DNA of 64,000 bases from Nocardioides sp. YIM 152315 (GCF_029210375.1 NZ_JARGER010000007.1:35190-99189); one strand, 5' to 3'. Shown: positions 16,585 to 28,142, numbered from the stretch's first letter. Numbers and translations: made by a program. The notes: generated by a model from the sequence alone, not told the origin.

Positions 16585-17349
16585 ATGAGCACGCTCCCCA
16601 CGTACGACGCCGAGCAGCTCGCCGAGCTGCTCACGCTCCTTCCCGATGTCGACGCCGTCGAGCTCAAGCTGACCGTCTCGGAGCACGACCGCGCGTGGGT
16701 GCTGGGCGCCCTCGGGATCGACCCGCTCGACGCCGTGGTCCGGCAGGTGGCGTTCGTCGACACCCCCGACCTGCGGCTCTCGGCTGCCGGGCTGGTGGTG
16801 CGGGTCCGCCGGACGCAGCACAAGCCCGGCGACGCCACCGTGAAGCTGCGCCCGATGCTGCCGGGCGACGTGCCGGAGGGTCTGCGCGACCTGCCGGGCT
16901 TCAAGGTCGAGGTGGACGCCTCACCGGCCGGGTTCACCTGCTCCTGCTCGCTCACGGTCGAGGTGCCGGACCGGAGGGTCCAAGGCGTGCTCGCGGGTGA
17001 TCGCCGGATCGCGGAGGTGCTGTCCGGCGACCAACGAGCGCTGCTCGGGGCACGCCTGCCCGAGGAGGTCGGGCTCGAGGACCTGCGGGTCCTCGGGCCG
17101 GTCGCGCTGCTCAAGGCCAGGTTCCAGCCTGACGACTACCCCCGGCGCATGGTCGCCGAGCTGTGGTTCCTTCCCGACGGGTCACGGCTGCTGGAGCTCT
17201 CCGCGAAGTGCAGCCCCGTCGAGGCGTTCCAGGCGGCCGCCGAGACGAAGGTCCTCCTGGCGGGCAAGGGCGTCGACCTCGACGCACCGCAGGAGGCGAA
17301 GACCCGCACTACCCTTGCCACACTCGCGGCATCGATCGAGAAGGAGTAG
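16585..17349 (+). CDS. CYTH-like domain protein
   Basis: 254 residues resembling the CYTH (triphosphate tunnel) fold: N-terminal VELKLTVSEHD in place of a strict ExExK motif, then VAFVDTPDLRLSAAGLVVRVRR, which is the CYTH strand pair around a YFDT-like element, and a TVKLRP strand. CYTH proteins include adenylate cyclases, thiamine triphosphatases and polyphosphatases. The weak first motif makes catalysis uncertain. It begins 10 bp after the P-type ATPase stop and ends 3 bp before the next gene, so it belongs to that operon. Confidence 0.75.
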   Translation: MSTLPTYDAEQLAELLTLLPDVDAVELKLTVSEHDRAWVLGALGIDPLDAVVRQVAFVDTPDLRLSAAGLVVRVRRTQHKPGDATVKLRPMLPGDVPEGLRDLPGFKVEVDASPAGFTCSCSLTVEVPDRRVQGVLAGDRRIAEVLSGDQRALLGARLPEEVGLEDLRVLGPVALLKARFQPDDYPRRMVAELWFLPDGSRLLELSAKCSPVEAFQAAAETKVLLAGKGVDLDAPQEAKTRTTLATLAASIEKE

Positions 17350-17352
17350 GTC

Positions 17353-17841
17353 ATGACGACGTTCACGGTCTGGAAGTTCGACGAGCCGGACGGCGCCTAT
17401 CGGGCCGAGGCCGCGCTCAAGACCGCCGCCGGCGACGACCTCGTGACCATCGTCGACCACGCGGTCATCAGCTGGCCCGCAGACACCGACAAGCCGACGC
17501 TGCGTCACGAGCACGACAGCCGGAAGCACGGGGCCGCGTGGGGCGCGCTGTGGGGCATCCTCGGCGGCGCCCTCTTCGCGATCCCGGTCGCGGGAGCCGT
17601 GCTGGGCGCCGGCATCGGCGCGCTGGCGAGAGCCACCGACGGCACGGGCATCACGAAGGGCGACCTGGAGCGGATCCGCACCGAGGTCACGCCGGGCACG
17701 TCCGCGCTGTTCCTCGTCACCGACGACGCGGACCTCGACCGGCTCGGCGAGCGGTTCCACGGCCGCGACAGCCGGCTGATCACGACCAACCTCACCGACG
17801 CGGAGCGATCCACGTTGCTGGAGACGTTCGGTGGTGGCTGA
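17353..17841 (+). CDS. DUF1269-like membrane-associated protein
   Basis: 162 residues: an N-terminal alpha/beta part (TVWKFDEPDGAYRAEAALK), a glycine-rich hydrophobic hairpin about residues 55-85 (WGALWGILGGALFAIPVAGA), and a C-terminal segment with ALFLVTDDADLDRL. This arrangement matches DUF1269 proteins. Often found next to stress and transport genes, no assigned activity. Third gene of the ATPase operon; its 3' end overlaps the next gene by 11 bp. Confidence 0.8.
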   Translation: MTTFTVWKFDEPDGAYRAEAALKTAAGDDLVTIVDHAVISWPADTDKPTLRHEHDSRKHGAAWGALWGILGGALFAIPVAGAVLGAGIGALARATDGTGITKGDLERIRTEVTPGTSALFLVTDDADLDRLGERFHGRDSRLITTNLTDAERSTLLETFGGG

Positions 17842-18334
17842 GCCCGCGACGACCCGTCGCGACCGCCTGGGGCTGTTCCGCGGTGGCGAGGGGGCGATCA
17901 CCGGCACCGTCGTGTGCGCGGCGGCGATCGCCGTGGGCACCGACCACAGCGAGACCATCGGTGAGCTCAGCCTCGTCATCCTCGGCACGATCGCGGTCTA
18001 CTGGATCGCCCATCTCCACGCGGTGACGATCGGCAGCTCACTGACGCACCGGCACCACCCCGTCGCCGCCCTGCGGCGCGCGTTCCGCGAGACGCTGCCG
18101 ATCGCCGGCGCCTCCGTCGTACCCCTGGGGGTGCTGCTCGTCGCCTCGGTGCTCGGCGCGGGTCTCCGCAACGCCGCGTGGATCGCGATGGTCGCGACCA
18201 TCGCGCTGCTGACGCTCTACAGCTGGGTCGCCGGCGTGCGCGGCGGACTCGACATCCCGGGCAGGATCGCGAGCGCCGTGGCCGGCGCCCTGGTCGGCCT
18301 GCTGGTCGCGCTGCTCAAGGTGGGGCTGCACTGA
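17831..18334 (+). CDS. Small integral membrane protein of unknown function
   Basis: 167 residues with a charged N-terminus and about four hydrophobic segments (near residues 23-40, 47-62, 94-114 and 118-134), followed by an amphipathic C-terminal helix pair (IASAVAGALVGLLVALLKVGLH). Two adjacent GTG codons (17831, 17834) can start it, both inside the preceding gene, so translation is coupled. No family recognised. The operon suggests a membrane partner of the P-type ATPase or DUF1269 protein. Confidence 0.7.
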   Translation: MVAEPATTRRDRLGLFRGGEGAITGTVVCAAAIAVGTDHSETIGELSLVILGTIAVYWIAHLHAVTIGSSLTHRHHPVAALRRAFRETLPIAGASVVPLGVLLVASVLGAGLRNAAWIAMVATIALLTLYSWVAGVRGGLDIPGRIASAVAGALVGLLVALLKVGLH

Positions 18335-18345
18335 CCGGCGACGCC

Positions 18346-18364
18346 TCACCCGCTCCGGGGTGGT
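18346..18364. promoter_or_regulatory. CACCC-N5-GGGGTG palindrome, copy 4
   Basis: TCACCC-GCTCC-GGGGTGGT, 66 nt before the DUF6325-SHOCT fusion gene. Nearly identical over 18 positions to copy 1 at 5231-5249, more than 13 kb away. Confidence 0.55.
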
Positions 18365-18429
18365 CTCGGGCTACCCCGGTGGCTGGCACGATCCGGGGAC
18401 CGACCGCCACCCGCAGGAAGGTGAGACCC

Positions 18430-19017
18430 ATGCCGGACCCGCCGCGGCGGGAGGGAGAGCCGGACCTCGACCTGCTCGAGTACGTCCTGGTCTCGGCGCA
18501 CGACGTCGACGCACTCGCGCCCGTGGCCCGCGCCGTGGAGCAGCTGGTGCACACCGGGTCGATCCGGCTCCTCGACGCGGTCGTCCTGGTCCGCGTCGAC
18601 GGCTCGGCACGGGTCGACGCGGGGTCTCCTGCCGACCACCAGCCGCTCTCGGGGCTGACGGCCGTCGCCGACGGCGGCGTGCTCCTGAGCACGCACGACG
18701 TCGAGCTCGCCTCGGTCACGCTGGCCTCGGACGAGATCGCGCTGCTGGTGCTGGTCGAGGACACCTGGGCGGGAGCACTCTCCGACGCCGCCCGGGCGGG
18801 CGGTGCCCGGCTGACCGCCGGCGAGCGGATCGCCCGGGACCGCGTGCTGGCGTCACTCGGCCGCGCGGGCGCCACCGACCTCATCGTCCGGAGTCCGGGG
18901 TCGACGCCCCTGATCGACCAGGTGGCCCAGGTGCGCCAGCTCGCGCGACTCGTCGAGCGGGGGCTGCTGTCGCTCGACCGGTACGAGGTTCAGCGGCGGC
19001 GGGTGCTCGACGGCTGA
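18430..19017 (+). CDS. DUF6325-SHOCT fusion protein
   Basis: 195 residues. The first 150 align with the DUF6325 protein at 13257-13697 (LLEYVLVSAHDVDALAP; VEDTWAGALSDAARAGGARL), but the Asp-rich loop is absent. The last 30 residues (VRQLARLVERGLLSLDRYEVQRRRVLDG) form a SHOCT-type helical pair. The two neighbouring genes at 12906 and 13257 carry these domains separately. AGGAAGGTGAG precedes the ATG. Its stop overlaps the convergent LuxR-type regulator by 28 bp. Function unknown; the fusion argues that the two domains act together. Confidence 0.75.
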   Translation: MPDPPRREGEPDLDLLEYVLVSAHDVDALAPVARAVEQLVHTGSIRLLDAVVLVRVDGSARVDAGSPADHQPLSGLTAVADGGVLLSTHDVELASVTLASDEIALLVLVEDTWAGALSDAARAGGARLTAGERIARDRVLASLGRAGATDLIVRSPGSTPLIDQVAQVRQLARLVERGLLSLDRYEVQRRRVLDG

Positions 19018-21668
19018 CCCCTGCGGCGCAGGCTGGTCAGTGCGCGCGCGACCTCGGCCGCCTCGGCGCGCGACGTGCAGCCGAGCTTGCGATAGATCAC
19101 CTTGAGGTGGAACTTCAGGGTGTTGATCGAGATGAAGAGCTCGTCGGCGATCTCGCGGAGCGTCAACCGACTGGGCAACATCCGCAGCACCTCGAGCTCG
19201 CGCTCGGTGAGCTCCTCCACGAGACCCGAGGTCTCCGCGTGCGCCGCCGGTGGCTGGCCGGCGCGACGAAGCCGGTCCAGCCAGTGCTGGGGCACGCGCC
19301 CCGCGAGCCGCTCGATCCGGTCGAGGATCTCCGGCCCGTCGGCCGCCACCGTCTGGACGAGACCGTGGCTCGCGGCCACCCCGGCCGCCTCGAGCAGGTG
19401 CTCCTGCGCCTCCCGCGGTGCAACGCTCGCGCGGCTCTGCAGCAGGGCCGCGACGACGCGGTGGCGCGGGCACCGGGGCTCGACCGTCTTCAGCTCGACG
19501 GCGGCGAGTCCCGCGTCGCCGGTCGCGAGGTGCAGGCGTGCTGCGACGGCGCCCGTCCAGAAGGTGTCGACCACCTGACCGGACCACGCCCGTGCCCCCT
19601 CGACGTCGCCGGCGGCCAGGCTCAGCGAGACGCCGCACCGTCCCAGCCAGGTGCGGGCGCCGGGCCCGGGCATCTCCGTGTCGACCATCTCCGTGGCCCG
19701 ACCGAAGCTCCGCTCCGCGGCCTCGAGGTCGCCGGCGGCGAGCCGCGCCTCGGTCAGCTCCAGGAGGGCCAGCAGCTGGCAGTGCGACGCCGGCTCGACG
19801 CTCCCCTCGCAGACCTCGAGCAGCAGGGGCATGGCGGTCGCGACGTCCCCGAGCTCGCGGCGGGCGACCGCCTCCGCCGTGAGTGCCTCGTTGCGCAGGA
19901 CCGTCATGCTGGCGTGTGCCTCGACCTGGCGCGCGCCGGCCACCAGGCGGAGCGCGTCGGCGGGGCGACCGGCCAGGGCCTCGGCCAACGAGCGGCTGCC
20001 TTCGAACGCGAGCCGCCGCTCGGGCACGACACTGAGTGCCCGGACGACCTCGCGGACCTCGTGGCTCGAGTCGTCCCAGCGCTCGGAGAGCGCGATGTCG
20101 CGCGCGATCATGTTCCACGCGAACTGACCGAGCGGGTCGAGCCACCACGAGTCGCCGAGGCTCTCGAGCGCCGAGCGGGCCAGCGACGCCCCGTCGACCC
20201 AGTGACCCTGGAGCGTCGCCGCGATGGACTCCAGGACCTCCAACCGCGCGCCCAGCACGGGATCCACGTCGAGGTCGTCGCGCACCAGCCGGCGGAGTCC
20301 CTCGACGAGGGCGACGAAGCGGCGGCGATCCACCAGCAGGTGGCACCACGCGTACTCCAGCATCGCGTCGATCCCGTCGGCGACGACCGCGTCGGGGAGG
20401 GCCGTCACCGTGCGCAGGATCGTGCTCTCGTGGCCGCCATCGTACAGCGCCGGCGCCTGGGCGGCGAGCAGGCGGAGGGTCTCGCGCGGACGATCGGCAC
20501 GCAGCCAGTGCTCGAGCGCCGAGACGGTCTGCCCGTGCGCCTCGCGCCAGCCGGCCGCCCACGCGTGGAGCTGACGCAGTCGATCGGGCGAACGCTCGGC
20601 GAGCACGCCGAGCAGCACCTCGCGGACCAGCGCGTGCATCTCGAACCCGGAGGGCTCGGTCCGCGACACGAAGAGGCCGCGCTGCTCGGCGAGCGTGAGG
20701 AGATCCGCGGCGTCGACACGGCCGGCCAGGATCCGGGCCAGGTCCGGCTCGATGTGCTGCACGACGGTCGTCGCGATCAGGACGTCCACCATGTCCTCGG
20801 GCTCGTTGGCGAGCACCTCGTGCCAGACGTAGTCCTCGAGATGGAGGCGCTCGTCGAAGCGTCTCGGCAGGTACCGCTCACCTTGCGCCTCCGACGACCG
20901 CGCCGCCAGGGCCGCGAGCTGGATGCTCGCCGCCCAGCCGCCCGCCCGCGCCGCGACCTCCGCCGCGACGTCGGGTCTGAGCGTCGGCGCGAGCCTGGCG
21001 AGCATCGCGGTCGCCTCGTCATGGGAGAACCGCAGCTCCGGGAAGTGGACCTCGCCGAGATGGCCGCCCGCTCGCAGCCTGTCGACCGGCAGTCGCGGGG
21101 ACCGTCGGCTGGCGATCACCACGTGCAGCCACGTGGGCAGGTGCTGGACGAACAACGACAGGGAGGACCCGACCACGTCGACCTCGTCCACCAGGTGCAG
21201 GTCGTCGATCACGAGCACCTTCGCGTCGTACTCCCGGGCCCCGAGGTCGTCGAGCAGCGCGCCGACCGCCTCGAGGAGCTGGCCCGGGCGCTGCAACCCG
21301 TCCACGGCCGACGCGGCAGATCCCGGCGCCACACCCTCGAGCGCGGCGAGGACGCCACGCCACAGCTGGACCGGATCCCGGTCGTCCGCGTCGAGGGACA
21401 GCCACGCGACGGGGAGGGCGGTCTCGGCCGACCAGCTGCGCAGCAGCGACGTCTTCCCCGAGCCCGCGGGCGCCACCACCAGCGTGAGCGGCGCCGCGAC
21501 CGCCACTTCGAGGAGCGCGTGGAGGCGAGGTCGGGGCAGGAGGTACGACGGGCTGACGGCCGGGTGCAGCTTCGCCCGGAAGACCGCCGATCGCAGGTCG
21601 GCGCTGAGCGGGTTGACCGCGGCGGCCGCGCCGGGCGCGCGCTCGTCGTCCGCAGGCACCACGACCAC
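18990..21668 (-). CDS. MalT-like LuxR-family transcriptional regulator (large ATP-binding)
   Basis: 892 residues. N-terminal STAND-type NTPase with Walker A APAGSGKTSL (about residues 66-75) and a Walker B-like KVLVIDDLHL (about 150-159), a long helical repeat region, and a C-terminal LuxR-type HTH (LTERELEVLRMLPSRLTLREIADELF, about 824-850, followed by the recognition helix NTLKFHLKVIYRKLG). MalT-type proteins oligomerise with ATP and an inducer to activate promoters. GTG at 21668 or 21662 can start; the latter is better spaced from GGAGG. Adjacent to the stress cluster, it is a candidate regulator of the CACCC-N5-GGGGTG promoters. Confidence 0.9.
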   Translation of the reverse strand: MVVVPADDERAPGAAAAVNPLSADLRSAVFRAKLHPAVSPSYLLPRPRLHALLEVAVAAPLTLVVAPAGSGKTSLLRSWSAETALPVAWLSLDADDRDPVQLWRGVLAALEGVAPGSAASAVDGLQRPGQLLEAVGALLDDLGAREYDAKVLVIDDLHLVDEVDVVGSSLSLFVQHLPTWLHVVIASRRSPRLPVDRLRAGGHLGEVHFPELRFSHDEATAMLARLAPTLRPDVAAEVAARAGGWAASIQLAALAARSSEAQGERYLPRRFDERLHLEDYVWHEVLANEPEDMVDVLIATTVVQHIEPDLARILAGRVDAADLLTLAEQRGLFVSRTEPSGFEMHALVREVLLGVLAERSPDRLRQLHAWAAGWREAHGQTVSALEHWLRADRPRETLRLLAAQAPALYDGGHESTILRTVTALPDAVVADGIDAMLEYAWCHLLVDRRRFVALVEGLRRLVRDDLDVDPVLGARLEVLESIAATLQGHWVDGASLARSALESLGDSWWLDPLGQFAWNMIARDIALSERWDDSSHEVREVVRALSVVPERRLAFEGSRSLAEALAGRPADALRLVAGARQVEAHASMTVLRNEALTAEAVARRELGDVATAMPLLLEVCEGSVEPASHCQLLALLELTEARLAAGDLEAAERSFGRATEMVDTEMPGPGARTWLGRCGVSLSLAAGDVEGARAWSGQVVDTFWTGAVAARLHLATGDAGLAAVELKTVEPRCPRHRVVAALLQSRASVAPREAQEHLLEAAGVAASHGLVQTVAADGPEILDRIERLAGRVPQHWLDRLRRAGQPPAAHAETSGLVEELTERELEVLRMLPSRLTLREIADELFISINTLKFHLKVIYRKLGCTSRAEAAEVARALTSLRRRGQPSSTRRR

Positions 21669-21740
21669 CCCCTCCGACCTCGCGAAACCGGGCCTTTCAG
21701 CCTTGCACCGGCGCCTCGCTCCGCTCCTCCCCCGAAACAG

Positions 21741-21776
21741 GCGAAGGGCCCACGTCGTCCGACGTGGGCCCTTCGC
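21741..21776 (-). terminator. Strong hairpin terminator of katG
   Basis: A perfect 17-bp inverted repeat (21741-21757 with 21760-21776, 2-nt loop) lies 22 nt beyond the katG stop. It lacks a T tract, as is common in high-GC actinobacteria, and separates katG from the LuxR gene start. Confidence 0.75.
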
Positions 21777-21797
21777 TGGCCTCGAGCCCGGGGGCGG

Positions 21798-24525
<2,728 letters not shown>

Positions 24526-24543
24526 GGGTGCAGTCTTGCGCCG

Positions 24544-24563
24544 TTTCTTGAACGAGTCAAGAA
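24544..24563. promoter_or_regulatory. FurA box upstream of furA-katG
   Basis: On the minus strand TTCTTGACTCGTTCAAGAAA, closely matching the mycobacterial FurA operator and the copy upstream of dps (12324-12344). It lies 19-38 nt before the furA start codon, the position expected for autoregulation. Confidence 0.7.
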
Positions 24564-24758
24564 TTGTCGGGACGTGTCGGGAGTCGTGCGTGTTCGCTGG
24601 ACGCGGCGGCCCGCCACACGCCTCCGAGCGTCTCGTTCCGGCATCGAACGGATTACGGTTCGATAACGCGGGTACCCAAGAGTCCTTCCACGAAAGACGC
24701 GGCACGCCGACGTGTTCATCGTCCAGCACGCGAGACCGCTGACGGAGAAGGAGCACGC

Positions 24759-25739
24759 TTGCGGACCGCCGAGACGGCGCCGAGTCGCCCAGCGGACACG
24801 GCGCACGACGCGCGAGACGCCCGCCACGGGCGTCCGGCCGTGCTCCGCTGGCTCGGCCGGCTCGCCGCACTGCTCGCCCTCATCCTCGCCTTCGGTCTGC
24901 TCGGACTCCTGGCGGGGCTCTGGCACGTGACACACGGTCGACGATCGGCCCATCCGACCTGCCGGGGCTGCCGACGACGGCGGCGCGTCGCGCTGGCCGG
25001 CACCTCCGCGCTGGCCGGACTGGTCCTCCTGGGGGCGGGAATGGCCACCGACCAGCTCATGAACGGCCCCGGGCTGCCGTCGTGCGGACCGGAGCTGCCG
25101 ACCCACACCACGGCCCGACTGGACGGGTCCGGCACGGCGGAGGCCGGCGGCGTCTGGCTCACGGCACGACAGGTCCTCACGGCGCCCGTCTCCGGCCTGG
25201 CCCGCCATTACGTCGACGACCGCGGCGGCGGGCTCTGCAAGGGGGACTCGATGACCCTGGCGTTCATGCCGTCGGCGGCCTCGGAGAGCAGCTTCGCCGT
25301 GGGCAGCGTCGTCCTCACCCGCGACAAGTCCGAGATGAGGGAGAAGGGTCAGTGGAAGGCGCTGGCCAGCCACGAGTCGCGCCACGTCACCCAGTGGGCG
25401 GTGCTCGACCTGATCGGAGGACCGTTGGCGATGCCCGTCCTGTACTCCCTGGACGAGGCGCTCTATCCCGACTCCCGCAACCACTTCGAACGCGCGGCCA
25501 GCCTCGTCGACGGCGGCTACCCGCATCCCGAGGACTTCGGGCCGCGCCCCCAGTGGGCCAAGGTCGGCGTGATCGGCATGCTCCTCGTCGCCCTCGGCTG
25601 GCGGCGCCTCCGCTGGAGCTCCCGCGTGCTCGCCGGCGGCGCCACGGCGGCAGCGGCGTCTCAACCCGGCCGCTGCCCGCTCCACAGCCGCGGCTGGTTC
25701 CGGCTCGACGCTCTCGACGGCACTCGGCCCCACTCCTGA
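24759..25739 (+). CDS. Membrane protein with HExxH motif
   Basis: 326 residues starting at TTG (AAGGAG 5 nt upstream). Two hydrophobic segments near residues 28-50 and 77-93, a small Cys pair between them (PTCRGCRRRR), then an extracytoplasmic domain. This domain holds SHESRHVTQWAV (HExxH type) followed about 30 residues later by RNHFERAASLVDGGY, reminiscent of gluzincin metallopeptidases, and a third hydrophobic segment near the end. A metalloprotease role is inferred from the motif only. It diverges from furA with the FurA box between them. No named family recognised. Confidence 0.65.
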   Translation: MRTAETAPSRPADTAHDARDARHGRPAVLRWLGRLAALLALILAFGLLGLLAGLWHVTHGRRSAHPTCRGCRRRRRVALAGTSALAGLVLLGAGMATDQLMNGPGLPSCGPELPTHTTARLDGSGTAEAGGVWLTARQVLTAPVSGLARHYVDDRGGGLCKGDSMTLAFMPSAASESSFAVGSVVLTRDKSEMREKGQWKALASHESRHVTQWAVLDLIGGPLAMPVLYSLDEALYPDSRNHFERAASLVDGGYPHPEDFGPRPQWAKVGVIGMLLVALGWRRLRWSSRVLAGGATAAAASQPGRCPLHSRGWFRLDALDGTRPHS

Positions 25740-25769
25740 GTGCACCCAGCAGCGACGCCCGACGGATCC

Positions 25770-26924
25770 TCAGCGCACGCCGAGCACGTCGCGCGCGACG
25801 ATCTGCTTCATGATCTCGGTCGTGCCGCCGTAGATGGTGGTCACCCGGGTGTCCAGGTAGGCGCGGGCGATCGGGTACTCGACCATGTAGCCGTAGCCGC
25901 CGAAGAGCTGGACGCAGCGGTCGACCACGTCCTTGTGCATCTCGGTCGCCCACCACTTCGCCTGCGCGGCGTCGACGGCGGTCAGCTCGCCGCGATCGAG
26001 GCGCAGCACCGCCTGGTCGACGTACGCCTGCGCGACGTCGAGCGCCGTCGCCATCTCGGCGATGGCGAACTGGGTGTTCTGGAAGCCCGCGATCGGCCGA
26101 CCGAACGCGGTCCGCTCGCGCACGTGGTCGATCGTCCACGAGAGCGCGGCGCGCGCCCCGGCGCAGGCGGTCACCGCGATGCCGATCCGCTCGAGCGGGA
26201 GATGCACCATCAGCTGGCGGAAGCCGTCGCCGACCTCGCCGAGCACGTGCTCGTCGGTGAGCCGGACCTCGTCGAAGAAGAGCTCGGCGGTGTCCTGCGC
26301 CTTGAGCCCCACCTTGTCGAGGTTGCGCCCGCGCTCGAACCCCGCCATCCCGCGCTCGACGACGAAGAGGCTGAAGGCACGGCTGCCGGCCTCCGGCGAG
26401 GGGTCGGTGCGGGCGACCACGACGACCACGTCGCTGTTGATGCCGTTGGTGATGAAGGTCTTGGCGCCGTTGAGCACCCAGCCGTCGCCGTCGCGGCGTG
26501 CGGAGGTGCGGATGCCCTGGAGGTCCGACCCGGTGCCGGGCTCGGTCATGGCGATCGCGCCGATCAGCTCCCCCGAGGTCAGCCCGGGCACCCAGCGCTC
26601 CCGCTGGGCCGGCGTCGCCATGTCGACCACGTAGGGAAGCGCGATGTCGGCGTGCACCGTCAGGCCCGAGGAGTACGACGTCGCGCCGACGCGCGCGCAC
26701 TCCTCGATGACCACGCAGCGGAAGGCGTAGTCGCCCTCGAGGGCCAGCCCGAGCAGCCCCAGCTCGCCGGCGGCCAGCCACGGCGCGCGCGGGATGATGC
26801 CGGCGGAGTCCCACTCCTCGCCGTACGGCACGACCGCTCGGGCGAGCAGCTCGCGGACGCTGGCCCGGAGGTCTTCGTGGTCGTCGCCGAAGAGGGATCG
26901 GCGCGCCCAGAGGTCCCTGGCCAC
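25770..26924 (-). CDS. Acyl-CoA dehydrogenase
   Basis: A 384-residue flavoprotein that introduces an alpha-beta double bond into an acyl-CoA. FAD/substrate motifs AIAMTEPGTGSDLQGI and WVLNGAKTFITNG are standard; the catalytic glutamate is in the C-terminal IYGGTTEIMKQ; RTAFGRPIAGFQ and QLFGGYGYM are family signatures. GTG start 4 nt downstream of the thiolase stop indicates translational coupling. With the thiolase it forms a two-gene beta-oxidation-type operon. Chain length or branching preference unknown. Confidence 0.94.
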   Translation of the reverse strand: MARDLWARRSLFGDDHEDLRASVRELLARAVVPYGEEWDSAGIIPRAPWLAAGELGLLGLALEGDYAFRCVVIEECARVGATSYSSGLTVHADIALPYVVDMATPAQRERWVPGLTSGELIGAIAMTEPGTGSDLQGIRTSARRDGDGWVLNGAKTFITNGINSDVVVVVARTDPSPEAGSRAFSLFVVERGMAGFERGRNLDKVGLKAQDTAELFFDEVRLTDEHVLGEVGDGFRQLMVHLPLERIGIAVTACAGARAALSWTIDHVRERTAFGRPIAGFQNTQFAIAEMATALDVAQAYVDQAVLRLDRGELTAVDAAQAKWWATEMHKDVVDRCVQLFGGYGYMVEYPIARAYLDTRVTTIYGGTTEIMKQIVARDVLGVR

Positions 26925-26927
26925 CGC

Positions 26928-28094
26928 TCAGACCCGCTCGATGATCGTGGCGTTTGCGAGCCCGCCGGCCTCGCACATGGTCTGCAGTCCGTAGCGTCCG
27001 TCGGTCGCCTCCAGGTGGTTGACCAGCGTGGCGAGCAGCCGGGTGCCGGACGCGCCCAGGGGATGGCCGAGGGCGATGGCACCGCCGCGCGGGTTGAGCC
27101 GGTCGGGGTCGGCTCCGACCTCGGCCTGCCAGGCGAGGGGCACGCTCGCGAACGCCTCGTTGACCTCGTAGGCGTCGACGTCGCCGATGCCCAGGCCGGC
27201 CTTGGAGAGCGCCTTGTGGGTCGCGGGGATCGGCGCGGTCAGCATCAGCGCGGGGTCGTCACCGGCGACGGCGAAGGAGACGAAGCGGGCCCGCGGGCGC
27301 AGCCCGAGCCGCTCGGCGACGTCCTCGCCCATCACCAGCGCGGCGGCGGCGCCGTCGGTGAGCGGCGAGGAGTTGCCCGGCGTGATCCGCCAGTCCATCC
27401 CGGGGTGGCGCGCGCGCATCTCGTCGCTGGCGAACGCCGGTCGCAGGCCGGCGAGGGCCTCCGGTGTCGTGGTGGCGCGGATGGTCTCGTCCGCGTCGAC
27501 GTCGCCCACGGCGACGAGCTCGTCCGCGAACCCGCCCGACGCCGCCGTCTCGGCGGCCAGTCGGTGGGAGCGGGCCGCGAACGCGTCGAGGTCGGCCCGG
27601 CCCATCCCCCACTTCTCGGCGACCAGGTCGGCGCAGACGCCCTGGTGCAGCAGGCCCTCGGGGAAGCGGCGCGCGATCCCGGGCCCGTAGGGGTCCTCGC
27701 CCCGGACGGCGGAGAACATCGGGACGCGGCTCATCGACTCGACGCCCGCGGCGACCACCACGTCGTACGCGCCGGCGATCACGCCCTGGGCCGCGAAGTG
27801 CACGGCCTGCTGGCTGGAGCCGCACTGCCGGTCGACCGTGGTCGCCGGGACGCTGTCGGGCCAGCCCGCGGCCAGGACGCCCTGGCGGCCGATGTTGAGC
27901 GCCTGCTGGCCGGCCTGGCCGACGCAGCCGACGATCACGTCGTCGACGAGCGCGGGGTCGAGGCGCTGCCGCTCGACCAGGGCGGCGAGCGTGGTCGCGA
28001 GCAGGTCGACCGGGTGGACGTCGGCCAGGGCCCCGCCCAGCTTGCCCTTGCCGGACGGGGTCCGGACCACGTCGACGACGACGGCACTGCGCAT
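26928..28094 (-). CDS. Thiolase (acetyl-CoA acyltransferase)
   Basis: A 388-residue thiolase II. The acyl-accepting cysteine is in TVDRQCGSSQQA (about residue 88), the His of GGAIALGHPLGASGTR and the second cysteine in TMCEAGGLAN complete the catalytic set, all in the expected places. It cleaves a 3-ketoacyl-CoA to a shortened acyl-CoA and acetyl- or propionyl-CoA. The upstream interval holds the operator TTAGCGTTCGCTAA shared with the divergent SDR. Confidence 0.95.
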   Translation of the reverse strand: MRSAVVVDVVRTPSGKGKLGGALADVHPVDLLATTLAALVERQRLDPALVDDVIVGCVGQAGQQALNIGRQGVLAAGWPDSVPATTVDRQCGSSQQAVHFAAQGVIAGAYDVVVAAGVESMSRVPMFSAVRGEDPYGPGIARRFPEGLLHQGVCADLVAEKWGMGRADLDAFAARSHRLAAETAASGGFADELVAVGDVDADETIRATTTPEALAGLRPAFASDEMRARHPGMDWRITPGNSSPLTDGAAAALVMGEDVAERLGLRPRARFVSFAVAGDDPALMLTAPIPATHKALSKAGLGIGDVDAYEVNEAFASVPLAWQAEVGADPDRLNPRGGAIALGHPLGASGTRLLATLVNHLEATDGRYGLQTMCEAGGLANATIIERV

Positions 28095-28128
28095 GGATGC
28101 CTCCTCAGGAACGTATGGCGCACTCTAG

Positions 28129-28142
28129 TTAGCGTTCGCTAA
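28129..28142. promoter_or_regulatory. TTAGCG-NN-CGCTAA operator (thiolase/SDR)
   Basis: Perfect palindrome TTAGCGTTCGCTAA between the divergent thiolase (start 28094) and SDR (start 28152). Same sequence class occurs at 37239, 38129, 59632 and 62028. The 6-2-6 symmetric architecture is typical of TetR-family operators. Confidence 0.7.

Noticed and set aside
13833..17114. A 1093-codon minus-strand ORF opposite the P-type ATPase
   Set aside because: Shadow frame; the plus strand has all P-type ATPase motifs.
21741..21776. Palindrome as a regulator site of the LuxR gene
   Set aside because: Although it is upstream of the LuxR start as well, its position 22 nt after the katG stop and long perfect stem fit a terminator better.
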